Shown in pieces: positions 1 through 6,634 of a stretch of 7,028 nt of DNA. The notes beneath the pieces are model-generated. The model saw only the letters and a list, made by a program, of their open reading frames with translations, searched no databases and was not told where the DNA came from. Made by a program: the position numbers and the translations under genes. Every line of letters starts with the position of its first letter. Position 1 is the first letter of the stretch. This DNA is from an uncultured Eubacteriales bacterium (GTDB lineage Bacteria; Bacillota; Clostridia; Christensenellales; CAG-138), in contig UQXE01000062.1 of the NCBI GenBank assembly GCA_900544965.1, forward strand, positions 1 to 7,028, in the 5' to 3' direction.

Positions 1-104
1 CGTTTTGTGAACCGCCTATGGCGGTAATAGGTTCTAAGCCGCCGGAGGCAAAACCGCCATAGCCGATTCGCGCCGCGCTTGTTCAGCGCATTCGAGATTG
101 ACCC
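1..104. repeat. Dispersed repeat, copy A, with small hairpins
   Basis: Bases 29-87 align without gaps to 6913-6971 at the other end of the window, with 47 of 59 identical by hand count. A tail, CGAGATTGACCC (93-104), matches 7017-7028 at 10 of 12. Just before it lies a hairpin ACCGCC-TAT-GGCGGT (11-25); CTATGGCGGT (16-25) can alternatively pair with ACCGCCATAG (53-62), so two mutually exclusive folds are possible. The repeat is GC-rich, unlike the AT-rich stretch that follows. No start codon serves the open frame inside it (TAA at 25-27 and TAG at 28-30 close it off). It is most likely an intergenic dispersed repeat, possibly transcribed; its function is unknown. Bases 105-303 show nothing recognisable. 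Confidence 0.6.
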
Positions 105-303
105 AAAAAGGCCAGTCTGATAGCTTCCTGTAACCGAAGCCATTTCACTAACTCCAGCCGGAATTGATTAGTCTTTGGAAGATCCAGGTATGAAACTTTG
201 GTTCTTGAGAATTGGCCGATTTATGGAAAACATTTTGTAATTAATGTTTTAAACGTTTCATGAGTTGTTAATAGAATATTCAAAATAAAAATTCCTGATA
301 CGC

Positions 304-331
304 TTGAAGTAATATAATGATTTGTTATAAT
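304..331 (+). promoter_or_regulatory. Predicted sigma-A promoter for the zinc-ribbon membrane protein gene
   Basis: TTGAAG (304-309) and a perfect TATAAT (326-331) are separated by 16 bp. The -10 box has an extended TGn motif (TG at 323-324), which compensates for an imperfect -35 box and a slightly short spacer. The surroundings are strongly AT-rich. Transcription would begin near 338 and leave a leader of about 70 nt before the start codon at 407. A second TATAAT (313-318) lacks a matching -35 box. Confidence 0.55.
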
Positions 332-406
332 GAAATATAGTCCATGATGTCGTTTATGCGCTGTTAGCGAGTAATGCTGCTTATGAAGAAGGAGGCTCAT
401 CAAGCT

Positions 407-2323
407 ATGATATGTAAAAAATGCGGCACGTTCAACGAAAATTATCTCGAATACTGCAAGAACTGTGCCTCTGAATTAATACCTGACGGCGACGAAGCAA
501 TGCCTCAAACGCCGTCCGCGTCCGAGGGGCAGGCAAAGCCCACATGGGGGTTTGTGCGCTCTCCTGGATGGCCCAATCCCGACCTCTCGGCTGATAATGT
601 CAATGAGGAGGATATACCCAAGGGTTACTCACCCAGAAGGTTTGATCCCAAACCCATTAACGACGATTACGTGCCTGTAAACCGCCCGGCGCCTTCGCCT
701 GAACCCGAAGAGGCGTACGATTATGACTACGAAGACGATATTGAGCCGTTTGACGATGATGATCCGGATAAAACAACGGTGATACCCGTAAGGAGGACTG
801 CTTATAGGGGCGCTTCCACCAGAGCTGAAAGTAACAGGATTCCAAACAAGGAAAGCCGCCGCTCCGACCAGCGGGACCAGAATCAGATCAGATACGCCGA
901 TCCCCTGGATGAGGATTACTTCTATGACGGAGATGAGGACGACGATGACGACGACTACAGACCGCGCGGCAAGCGAAGGGGATTGGCCGTTGTTTTGGCC
1001 GTTATTGGAGTGGTTGTCGTAGCGCTTATAGTGATAGGCATTATAACCATAGGTTCAAACTACGGCTCTTTTGGCAATTTCACAGCGCATGTATTCGGAG
1101 GCAATCCGCTGATGAGGTCCTCCACGATAGCTACGGGAACGGATCCTAACGGCAAGCCCATTTATATCGTAACGATTTACGCGGAAAGCGGAAGCAAAGT
1201 CCGCTTTAAGTATGGATCGGACGAGCGCGAGGATGAGATAGACAGCAGCAACAGCATATCATATAACGTTGCCAAAGAGGTCTGGTATCCAACCCAGCCT
1301 GTTGACGAGTCACCGGTCATGATCGAGCCGGACTTCACGCTCATAACCGAGTCCGGCGAGGAATATAAGATCGATAAGTTCGTAACCACCGACGAGTCGA
1401 TCATAAGCGTGGTAAAGCCCGACGCCACCGATAAGGAACTAAAGAAAGGAATCGAGATAACATCCGTTCCGATTGAAGTGCCTGCTATTTCGCTTACGCT
1501 GACCTCGCCTGACGCGGCTGCAATGACCTCGGCCTCAAAGAGCGTGCTTATCGAAGGAACCGTAAGCGACACCGCGGCGGCGGTGTACATCAACGGCCAG
1601 CTTACAACGGTGGATGGAACCGGAAAGTTCTCATATACATACGAACTGCCCGGAGCCGGCACCCATGAGATAACGGTAGAGGCGCAGAAAGCTGGATGCA
1701 AAACCGGGAGGGCGACCGTTAGCGTTGATTACAGCGTCGCTAATTCCCAGCTTAAGCTTGACAGCGGTGTAAGTCTCCGTACAAACGGCGAATCTATAAC
1801 AATAAAGGGAACCGTCGATCCGGGAGCGCAGATGGAGGTAAGCGGCGATGGGATTGAGCTTACATCCCCCGCAACCGTTGATGAAACCGGTGCGTTCACC
1901 TTTACAGCAAAGCTTTCAAGCGTTGGATACTACACCGCCGTTGTAACCATAACCAACAACGGAACCACCTCTACGGCCTCTTTGCACCTTGAGCGCGCTC
2001 CCGCAAGCGCCTCCGACTATAAGGCAAGCGCGTTCGCGGTGGATTACGACCGTCTTGTATCCTCGCCAAACCATGATCAAAGCTATGCCATAAGCGGCAA
2101 AGTTACCGAAGTCGTTCAATCCGAGGGCTACACGATTGCAAAGCTGACCCTTTCCGACGGCAAGGAGATTTATTTCGAATACCATAACACCTATGAGGGG
2201 GCGGCGTCCATTTCCGCGGGCGACAATGTTACCTATACGATAGCTGGATTCCCCAATGGGCTGTATGGAGATACGAATATTCCTTACATATACGTATGGT
2301 TTGTATGGAAAACTACAGCATAA
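407..2323 (+). CDS. Zinc-ribbon, single-pass membrane protein with Ig-like ectodomain
   Basis: The protein is 638 residues from the ATG at 407, chosen because AGGAGG (390-395) lies 11 nt upstream and because the zinc ribbon begins at once; an in-frame ATG at 374 would add 11 unlikely residues. Visible parts in order: a zinc ribbon, C3-x2-C6-x10-C17-x2-C20; a long low-complexity linker to about 188 with Pro, Arg and dense Asp/Glu runs; a basic patch (RPRGKRRG); one transmembrane helix at about 193-215; then a beta-rich ectodomain. The ectodomain has an undefined domain at about 217-358, two Ig-like beta-sandwich repeats at about 362-444 and 446-540 (each with a GTV strand and an acidic DGTGKF/DETGAF turn), and a C-terminal part at about 555-638 with an OB-fold-like pattern. 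The basic patch before the helix predicts the zinc ribbon inside the cell and the Ig domains outside. No enzyme motif is visible. A surface or sensing role is inference. Confidence 0.85.
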   Translation: MICKKCGTFNENYLEYCKNCASELIPDGDEAMPQTPSASEGQAKPTWGFVRSPGWPNPDLSADNVNEEDIPKGYSPRRFDPKPINDDYVPVNRPAPSPEPEEAYDYDYEDDIEPFDDDDPDKTTVIPVRRTAYRGASTRAESNRIPNKESRRSDQRDQNQIRYADPLDEDYFYDGDEDDDDDDYRPRGKRRGLAVVLAVIGVVVVALIVIGIITIGSNYGSFGNFTAHVFGGNPLMRSSTIATGTDPNGKPIYIVTIYAESGSKVRFKYGSDEREDEIDSSNSISYNVAKEVWYPTQPVDESPVMIEPDFTLITESGEEYKIDKFVTTDESIISVVKPDATDKELKKGIEITSVPIEVPAISLTLTSPDAAAMTSASKSVLIEGTVSDTAAAVYINGQLTTVDGTGKFSYTYELPGAGTHEITVEAQKAGCKTGRATVSVDYSVANSQLKLDSGVSLRTNGESITIKGTVDPGAQMEVSGDGIELTSPATVDETGAFTFTAKLSSVGYYTAVVTITNNGTTSTASLHLERAPASASDYKASAFAVDYDRLVSSPNHDQSYAISGKVTEVVQSEGYTIAKLTLSDGKEIYFEYHNTYEGAASISAGDNVTYTIAGFPNGLYGDTNIPYIYVWFVWKTTA

Positions 2324-2342
2324 CAATATAATAACCTTTTTT

Positions 2343-2370
2343 GGCGGCGGGAACCTGCGGTCCCGCCGCC
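2343..2370. terminator. Strong GC hairpin between genes; non-canonical terminator
   Basis: GGCGGCGGGA (2343-2352) pairs perfectly with TCCCGCCGCC (2361-2370) around an 8-nt loop, 20 nt after the stop codon of the upstream gene. A run of six T lies before the hairpin (2337-2342), and TCCAATATC follows it. It therefore lacks the downstream U-tract of an intrinsic terminator on the plus strand, and on the minus strand it is followed by A residues. It could still cause pausing or partial termination, or protect the 3' end of the upstream mRNA while the next gene is read through. Confidence 0.4.
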
Positions 2371-2404
2371 TCCAATATCACATAAGTTAACGGAGCTATT
2401 TTTA

Positions 2405-2692
2405 ATGAAAATATGGGGCAGGATCTACAGGGATAATAAGGCGGTTTCAGACGCATTGTCCGACGCTGAGGCTCAAAAGGCATCCGATGTCCATGACTGG
2501 ACGGCAATACTCGACGATATATGCAAAAAGCTGGACCTGTCAAGGCCGGTTATATTAAAAAAACACGAAAAAGAGCTTGAAAGGTTTTCAAGAACCGTGT
2601 TCAGACCGTCCGATTTTATGGAAAGCGTTGATTTTGACAAGTTTGAGCTGACTATATACCTTGAAAAGAAGAGGGAAAATCAGCATAATTAA
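2405..2692 (+). CDS. Small conserved-hypothetical protein (95 aa)
   Basis: This is a 95-residue soluble, charged protein with no signal peptide, membrane segment or metal-binding motif. The start is supported by GGAG (2392-2395) 9 nt before the ATG. It begins MKIWGRIYRDNK, has a middle helix-like part (WTAILDDICKKLDLSRPVIL) and ends with a mixed part containing RFSRTVFRPSDFMESVDFDKFELTIYLE. The overall pattern recalls small uncharacterised proteins found across Clostridia, but I cannot name a family or function. It lies 81 bp downstream of the zinc-ribbon membrane protein on the same strand with only the hairpin between them, so co-transcription is possible. Codon use resembles that of the upstream gene, which suggests a resident chromosomal gene. 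Confidence 0.7.
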   Translation: MKIWGRIYRDNKAVSDALSDAEAQKASDVHDWTAILDDICKKLDLSRPVILKKHEKELERFSRTVFRPSDFMESVDFDKFELTIYLEKKRENQHN

Positions 2693-2794
2693 ATTTACTT
2701 TATTGGCCTTAGGTTCCCTACCTGCCGTGTAAGCAATATGGTTTTAATTAGACAAATCGCTATTTAGAGTTATCCATAGATATGAACAACCCCG

Positions 2795-3049
2795 CCCTCA
2801 GTTGACAAGGGCAAACACGGTTTTCGCACACCCAGTCCGTGGCGGACTTTGTTCCGGCCGCTTACCGTAGAATCCGCCGCGCCTCATCCCGCACTGGGTG
2901 TGCGAAAACTCAGACGACCTGGAGGAGGCGGGTTTGTGGCCGGTTCAAGGCCTAGGAGCGCAGGACTAGCAGCGCTATTTCAAGCGATAAGAACACAGAA
3001 ATGGCCCAAAGCCGGCCCTCCAGGCGTGTTTACCCTTGTCAACTGGGGG
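2795..3049. repeat. Structured inverted-repeat element (MITE-like or structured RNA)
   Basis: Terminal inverted repeats of 25 bp (2795-2819 and 3025-3049) pair with one C/A mismatch and one T/G wobble; their core includes GTTGACAAGGG against CCCTTGTCAAC. Directly inside lies a perfect 16-bp stem, TTTTCGCACACCCAGT (2821-2836) with 2893-2908. A further stem, CCTGGAGG (2918-2925) with CCTCCAGG (3017-3024), abuts the outer stem with no gap and continues inward as TTTGTGGCC (2933-2941) with GGCCCAAA (3003-3010), one base bulged. Smaller hairpins sit inside (GTCCG-TGG-CGGAC at 2835-2847, AGCGC/GCGCT at 2957-2976). Together these form a tightly packed three-way junction. There is no convincing ORF inside and no clear target-site duplication. 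It may be a non-autonomous MITE-like insertion or a structured non-coding RNA; the sequence alone does not decide. Confidence 0.65.
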
Positions 3050-3500
3050 AAGAAGCATTCAATAGCCACTTCGTAATGTCGTTAATACAATTTTCCAAAT
3101 TCATTTCAATGACCTTGCCGGCTTATATTTCATCAAATTTAAACATATGATTACTTAGCTTCCTTATACATTGGCGCAAACATCCATAATGCATGTTTAT
3201 GGCAATGGGTATGGGCTTAAATCCTATTCTGATGTTTGCCCTGTATTGGAGGCCCGGAATGGATAGAAAATGTCAGGGGACTAATCGTCAAGGTAAGACT
3301 GATACGAATATAGGACGCAAACGCCGCGTAACAGAGGCCCTTATGTCCGCGCATTACGGGCATTATGCCGGCCGCGGTCCATTTCGTCCGATTCGCCGCC
3401 AAACCTTATTCTCCCTTTTGGTTGGGAGTGACGCCGCCTGAAACAACGGTCAGCTTTTGGGCAATGTTTATTGCCATTGTTTTAGTAGTGGGAGGTAACC
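3050..3500. other. Gene-free stretch upstream of feoB
   Basis: No convincing gene lies here. The open frames in 3193-3480 lack Shine-Dalgarno sites and have no recognisable protein character, and there is no feoA, which often precedes feoB. Bases 3080-3190 are AT-rich and could hold a promoter, but I find no good pair of hexamers. Bases 3300-3440 are GC-rich. A short dyad, GGCAAT-GTTT-ATTGCC (3460-3475), lies 25 bp before the feoB start; it could be an operator or a chance hairpin. It does not obviously match a Fur or DtxR-type box. Confidence 0.4.
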
Positions 3501-4823
3501 ATGGAAGACATGAATGCTTTATCAGCAGGGAGCGGGCGCATACGCAGGATCGCGCTCGCCGGAAATCCCAACGTGGGAAAGAGCACCGTATTCAACGCAC
3601 TGACGGGTATGAACCAGCACACCGGAAACTGGGCTGGAAAAACCGTGGCCATAGCGGAGGGGCATCTAAGCATTGAAGAAAACGAATACACAATCGTTGA
3701 TCTGCCAGGAACATACTCGCTCATGGCGCACTCGCAGGAGGAGGAGGTCGCAAGGGATTTTATATGCCTTGAAAACCCTGACGCGGTGGTTGTGGTATGC
3801 GACGCGACGGTGCTCGAAAGGAACCTTAACCTCGTACTCCAGGTACTCGAAATCACCGGAGCAACGGTCGTATGCGTCAACATCATGGATGAAGCAAAGA
3901 AAAAACGCATACGGGTCGATCTTAAGACGCTCGAAACGCTGCTCAAAGTAAAGGTAGTCGGCTGTTCGGCGCGCTCTAATGATGGTCTTGACGATCTGAG
4001 CCGCGCGATAGAATATACGGCCAGCCATACGCCCCCTCCCCCTCTGCATATAGATTATCCAAAGCCCATAGAAGAGGCTATTGAACGGATCCTTCCGGTT
4101 TTGCAAACCGGAAGGCATAATATTAACCCTCGCTTCGCGGCGCTAAGGTTTATTGAGAATGACCGGCATCTAAGCGAAAACCTCAAGGATAGAATGGAGC
4201 TTGATGAAAACAGTCTGGAGGAGGCGCTGTGCGAAGCCAATGAAATTCTGGCCAATGCCGGCTACACCGGGGACAGCATTAAGGACGACATTGTCTCATG
4301 CATAGTAAAGTCCGCGCAGGAAATCGCCTCTCAGGCAGTGCAAATTGAAAATGCCGATTACGACATGCGGGACAGAAAACTCGACCGAATACTGACCGGA
4401 CGGTTTACCGCCGTTCCGATCATGCTGCTGCTGCTTGGCATAACGCTGTTTATAACGATTACGGGCGCCAACTACCCTTCGGAGCTGCTCTCCAAAGGCC
4501 TGTTTTGGATTGAGGACCGTTTAGTGGATCTGTTTGAAGTTTTACATGCCCCTGCCTGGCTTACCGGTATACTGGTTCAGGGTGTGTACAGGGTGCTGGC
4601 ATGGGTCGTGGCGGTCATGCTGCCCCCAATGGCGATCTTCTTCCCCCTATTCACGCTGTTGGAGGATTCAGGCTATCTGCCGCGCATAGCCTTCAACTTG
4701 GACAGGGGCTTTAAACGGGCGGGCGCATGCGGAAAGCAGGCGCTAACCATGTGGATGGTTGATTTGGGTATGCGTGAGTTTTGTGTTCCGCATACTATTT
4801 TCGCCTATGCTATGAGTGGTTGA
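3501..4823 (+). CDS. feoB: FeoB ferrous iron transporter, truncated by insertion
   Basis: FeoB imports Fe(II) across the cytoplasmic membrane using an N-terminal GTP-binding domain and a C-terminal channel. The start at 3501 follows GGGAGG (3490-3495) by 5 nt. G-protein motifs are intact: G1 GNPNVGKST (21-29), G2 Thr48, G3 DLPG (67-70), G4 NIMD (127-130) and G5 CSA (155-157). A first membrane helix lies at about 303-322, and further membrane segments with the GYLPRIAF region at about 354-398. FeoB homology runs through KQALTM and ends at Met417 (base 4751); in relatives, as I recall them, the next residues are CMGFGCN. Instead there are 23 unrelated residues and a stop. Full FeoB proteins are usually 600 residues or more, so the rest of the channel is missing and transport should be lost, although the G domain could still be made. 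The identification is firm; annotate the gene as interrupted. Confidence 0.92.
   Translation: MEDMNALSAGSGRIRRIALAGNPNVGKSTVFNALTGMNQHTGNWAGKTVAIAEGHLSIEENEYTIVDLPGTYSLMAHSQEEEVARDFICLENPDAVVVVCDATVLERNLNLVLQVLEITGATVVCVNIMDEAKKKRIRVDLKTLETLLKVKVVGCSARSNDGLDDLSRAIEYTASHTPPPPLHIDYPKPIEEAIERILPVLQTGRHNINPRFAALRFIENDRHLSENLKDRMELDENSLEEALCEANEILANAGYTGDSIKDDIVSCIVKSAQEIASQAVQIENADYDMRDRKLDRILTGRFTAVPIMLLLLGITLFITITGANYPSELLSKGLFWIEDRLVDLFEVLHAPAWLTGILVQGVYRVLAWVVAVMLPPMAIFFPLFTLLEDSGYLPRIAFNLDRGFKRAGACGKQALTMWMVDLGMREFCVPHTIFAYAMSG
4749..4758. other. Probable attachment-site junction (feoB / mobile element)
   Basis: The feoB reading frame is normal through codon ATG (4749-4751). The next codon is TGG where Cys (TGC/TGT) is expected from relatives, and after ATGG the protein similarity is lost. 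Crossover therefore probably fell within ATGTGGATGG, with chromosomal sequence reaching at most about 4753. Large serine recombinases exchange strands at a 2-bp core shared by both sites. TnpX and TndX use GA, and a GA is present at 4754-4755, but the feoB codons expected here would not supply it, so the core is unresolved. Confidence 0.5.
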
Positions 4824-4895
4824 TTTCAGTATGCTTCATATTTTGGATTACGCATACCGCAACAACTATACTATGGATAGTCGTTTTCAGTATGC
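4756..4895. repeat. Degenerate 61-bp tandem repeat with alternating GTATGC cores
   Basis: GGTTGATTTggGTATGC (4757-4773) recurs as GGTTGATTTcaGTATGC (4818-4834), and a weaker third copy with TTTCAGTATGC ends at 4895. The GTATGC cores at 4768, 4829 and 4890 are exactly 61 bp apart. Each of the first two units also carries the inverted core CGCATAC (4789-4795 and 4851-4857, 62 bp apart) and ends in a CTATnCTATG-like block (about 4804-4815 and 4866-4876). The array fills the space between the feoB junction and the recombinase stop codon. Repeated inverted cores beside an attachment site would suit recombinase binding arms; that role is inference. Confidence 0.65.
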
Positions 4896-4903
4896 CAAAC
4901 CAA

Positions 4904-6562
4904 TTATACAAAAGATAAGCCATTATTTATCAGGCAGCCGGAATTATACTCCTTGATAACTGGACTGGTTGCAAAACGAAAGCAAATCTTGACTTTCTGG
5001 CATTTAACTCGGCCTCTATCCAACTGCTCATAGTATCCTTGCTCAACTTCTATTCTATCTATGAGCTTAAACAACATATCCACTTCAAGGGTTTCTATGT
5101 TTGTATATTGCTCAATCAGTCTTAAAAATTGGTCATAGGATTTCTTGGCGGCTAGTTCCTCGTTTTTGATTAAATCATGGGACATAGCTTTTAGCCTTTC
5201 ATTGACTTGTTTAGCTTCGCCCTCATATTTATCCAAAAGCTTTTGAAATCGGTCATCGTTAATTTTGCCTTGATAGTTATCCTCATATAGTCTTTCTATC
5301 ATGCCGTCCAGCTCTTGACCACGTTTTTTTAATTGATTTATCAATTCGTTATTAACGGTGGCCTTTGTACGGGATAATTCATGTTGTAGCTCACCAGCAA
5401 GTATATTCCGTTCCTCCTCTTTAATGTTCACTCGTTCTTGTAAGGCTTTCAACACAATATCATACAATACATTATAGTCTATGAAATGGTTCGTACACTC
5501 CGAACTTCCATATAACTTATAACCGCCGCAACACAGGTTAATTGGCGAAGACTTCTTTCGGCTTCCGACGGTAGACATATTTCTTCCGCAATCAGCACAT
5601 TTAACCAGTCCGGAAAAGACATTGTGAAAACCTCCTTTTTTAGTACATGTCCTGTTTCGCCTTATTCTTTGTACCAAATTGAAGGTTTCCTGGTCTATAA
5701 TTGGGTCATGCATGTTCGGTACGACAATCCAATCATCTTTAGGGTTCCTTATGATCATATCGCTTTTAAACGATATCTTAGTTGTCTTTCTTTGTGCTAT
5801 CTCCCCTAGATATACACGATTATATAGGAGTTTTGATACTGTGGAAGCTGTCCATTGCTTGCGTTTACTGTGCCTGTCTGGATTAAGATGATTATTGTTC
5901 CGACAACGATACATAATTGGGGATAATATATCATTGTCGTTTAGGTATTTTGCTATTTCAACAAGCCTAACTCCATTAGCTGCCATTTTGAATATTTTAG
6001 AGACGATAGGAGCTGCTTCTTCATCTATTATTAAATGATTTTTGTTGCTTTCGTCTTTCTTATACCCATATGGTGCAAAATTACCTATATAACTGCCTTG
6101 TTCCATTTTAGAAATAAATGCAGAGCGAATTTTCCTTGATGTATCGCGCGCATACATTTCATTCAGGACATTTTTGAATGGAACTATGTCTGTATATTGA
6201 CTTTCTGAGTCATAGCCGTCATTGATTGCGATATAACGAACACCTTTGGACGGAAAGTATATTTCCGTGTATTGACCAGTAGTTATATAGTCCCTGCCTA
6301 AACGGGACAGGTCCTTTGTCAACACGAGGTTTATATGTCCGCTTTCGATGTCCTTTATCATTCGTTTAAACTCCGGCCGTTCAAAGTTTGTCCCACTCCA
6401 GCCATCGTCTACATATTCGTCATAAATCCTAAAGTTATTATCTTTCGCGTACGATAGTAGTATATTCCTTTGCGTACTTATACTTGAACTTTCTCCAGCT
6501 CCGTCATCTTTGGAGAGTCTCAAGTACAGCCCTGCAATATATGTTGATTGATTGGTTATCAT
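4904..6562 (-). CDS. Large serine recombinase (TndX/TnpX-like)
   Basis: The protein is 552 residues from the ATG at 6562, which has GGAAGGGGG 4 nt upstream; a TTG at 6583 would add 7 residues but has a poorer site. It catalyses site-specific excision and insertion through a covalent phosphoserine link. The resolvase domain (about 8-150) shows YLRLS with nucleophile Ser17 and Arg15, the SISTQR motif, DGWSGTNFERPEF (53-65), and KDLSRLGRDY with Arg87 and Arg90. A recombinase DNA-binding domain (about 160-290) follows, with GNFAPYGYKKD. Then comes a zinc ribbon (Cys322, Cys325, Cys344/345, Cys356) and a long coiled coil (about 364-470) holding GKINDDRFQKLLDKYEGE. Length and motifs match the clostridial transposon recombinases TndX and TnpX better than phage integrases. 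The gene is complete and probably functional, AT-rich compared with feoB, and reads toward the feoB junction. The family call is sure; the closest named relative is not. Confidence 0.93.
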   Translation of the reverse strand: MITNQSTYIAGLYLRLSKDDGAGESSSISTQRNILLSYAKDNNFRIYDEYVDDGWSGTNFERPEFKRMIKDIESGHINLVLTKDLSRLGRDYITTGQYTEIYFPSKGVRYIAINDGYDSESQYTDIVPFKNVLNEMYARDTSRKIRSAFISKMEQGSYIGNFAPYGYKKDESNKNHLIIDEEAAPIVSKIFKMAANGVRLVEIAKYLNDNDILSPIMYRCRNNNHLNPDRHSKRKQWTASTVSKLLYNRVYLGEIAQRKTTKISFKSDMIIRNPKDDWIVVPNMHDPIIDQETFNLVQRIRRNRTCTKKGGFHNVFSGLVKCADCGRNMSTVGSRKKSSPINLCCGGYKLYGSSECTNHFIDYNVLYDIVLKALQERVNIKEEERNILAGELQHELSRTKATVNNELINQLKKRGQELDGMIERLYEDNYQGKINDDRFQKLLDKYEGEAKQVNERLKAMSHDLIKNEELAAKKSYDQFLRLIEQYTNIETLEVDMLFKLIDRIEVEQGYYEQLDRGRVKCQKVKICFRFATSPVIKEYNSGCLINNGLSFV

Positions 6563-6587
6563 CTTTCCCCCTTCCAAGACCAATCAA

Positions 6588-6630
6588 CCCATGATTTATA
6601 TGACAATATTAGCATTGTTTTAATCATGGG
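6588..6630 (-). promoter_or_regulatory. Hairpin/dyad in the recombinase leader
   Basis: CCCATGATT (6588-6596) pairs perfectly with AATCATGGG (6622-6630), and inside these ACAAT (6603-6607) pairs with ATTGT (6614-6618). The structure fills nearly all the space between the stop of the small ORF (6635) and the recombinase ribosome binding site (6575), about 25 nt before the start codon. No U-tract follows it on the minus strand, so it is not a standard terminator. It could be an operator for a dimeric protein or an mRNA hairpin limiting recombinase translation; neither can be shown from sequence. Confidence 0.45.
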
Positions 6631-6634
6631 CCAA

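Noticed and set aside
221..403. Minus-strand 60-residue ORF in the AT-rich leader of the zinc-ribbon gene
   Set aside because: Its start overlaps the ribosome binding site of the plus-strand gene, it crosses that gene's promoter, and it has no Shine-Dalgarno site or recognisable protein character.
1177..1701. 174-residue minus-strand ORF opposite the Ig-like region
   Set aside because: It is an antisense shadow of the repetitive, GC-rich plus-strand gene and has no start signal.
2849..3076. 75-residue plus-strand ORF
   Set aside because: It lies almost wholly inside the inverted-repeat element and its sequence is explained by the paired stems; no ribosome binding site.
3370..3400. A third copy of the dispersed repeat, suggested by CCGATTCG
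   Set aside because: Only about 8-12 bases match and the flanks do not align.
3193..3441. 82-residue ORF and overlapping frames upstream of feoB as a possible feoA
   Set aside because: No Shine-Dalgarno site and nothing resembling the SH3-like fold of FeoA; the frames are mutually overlapping and low in coding character.
5624..5891. Plus-strand ORFs opposite the recombinase gene
   Set aside because: They are antisense shadows of a complete, motif-rich recombinase.
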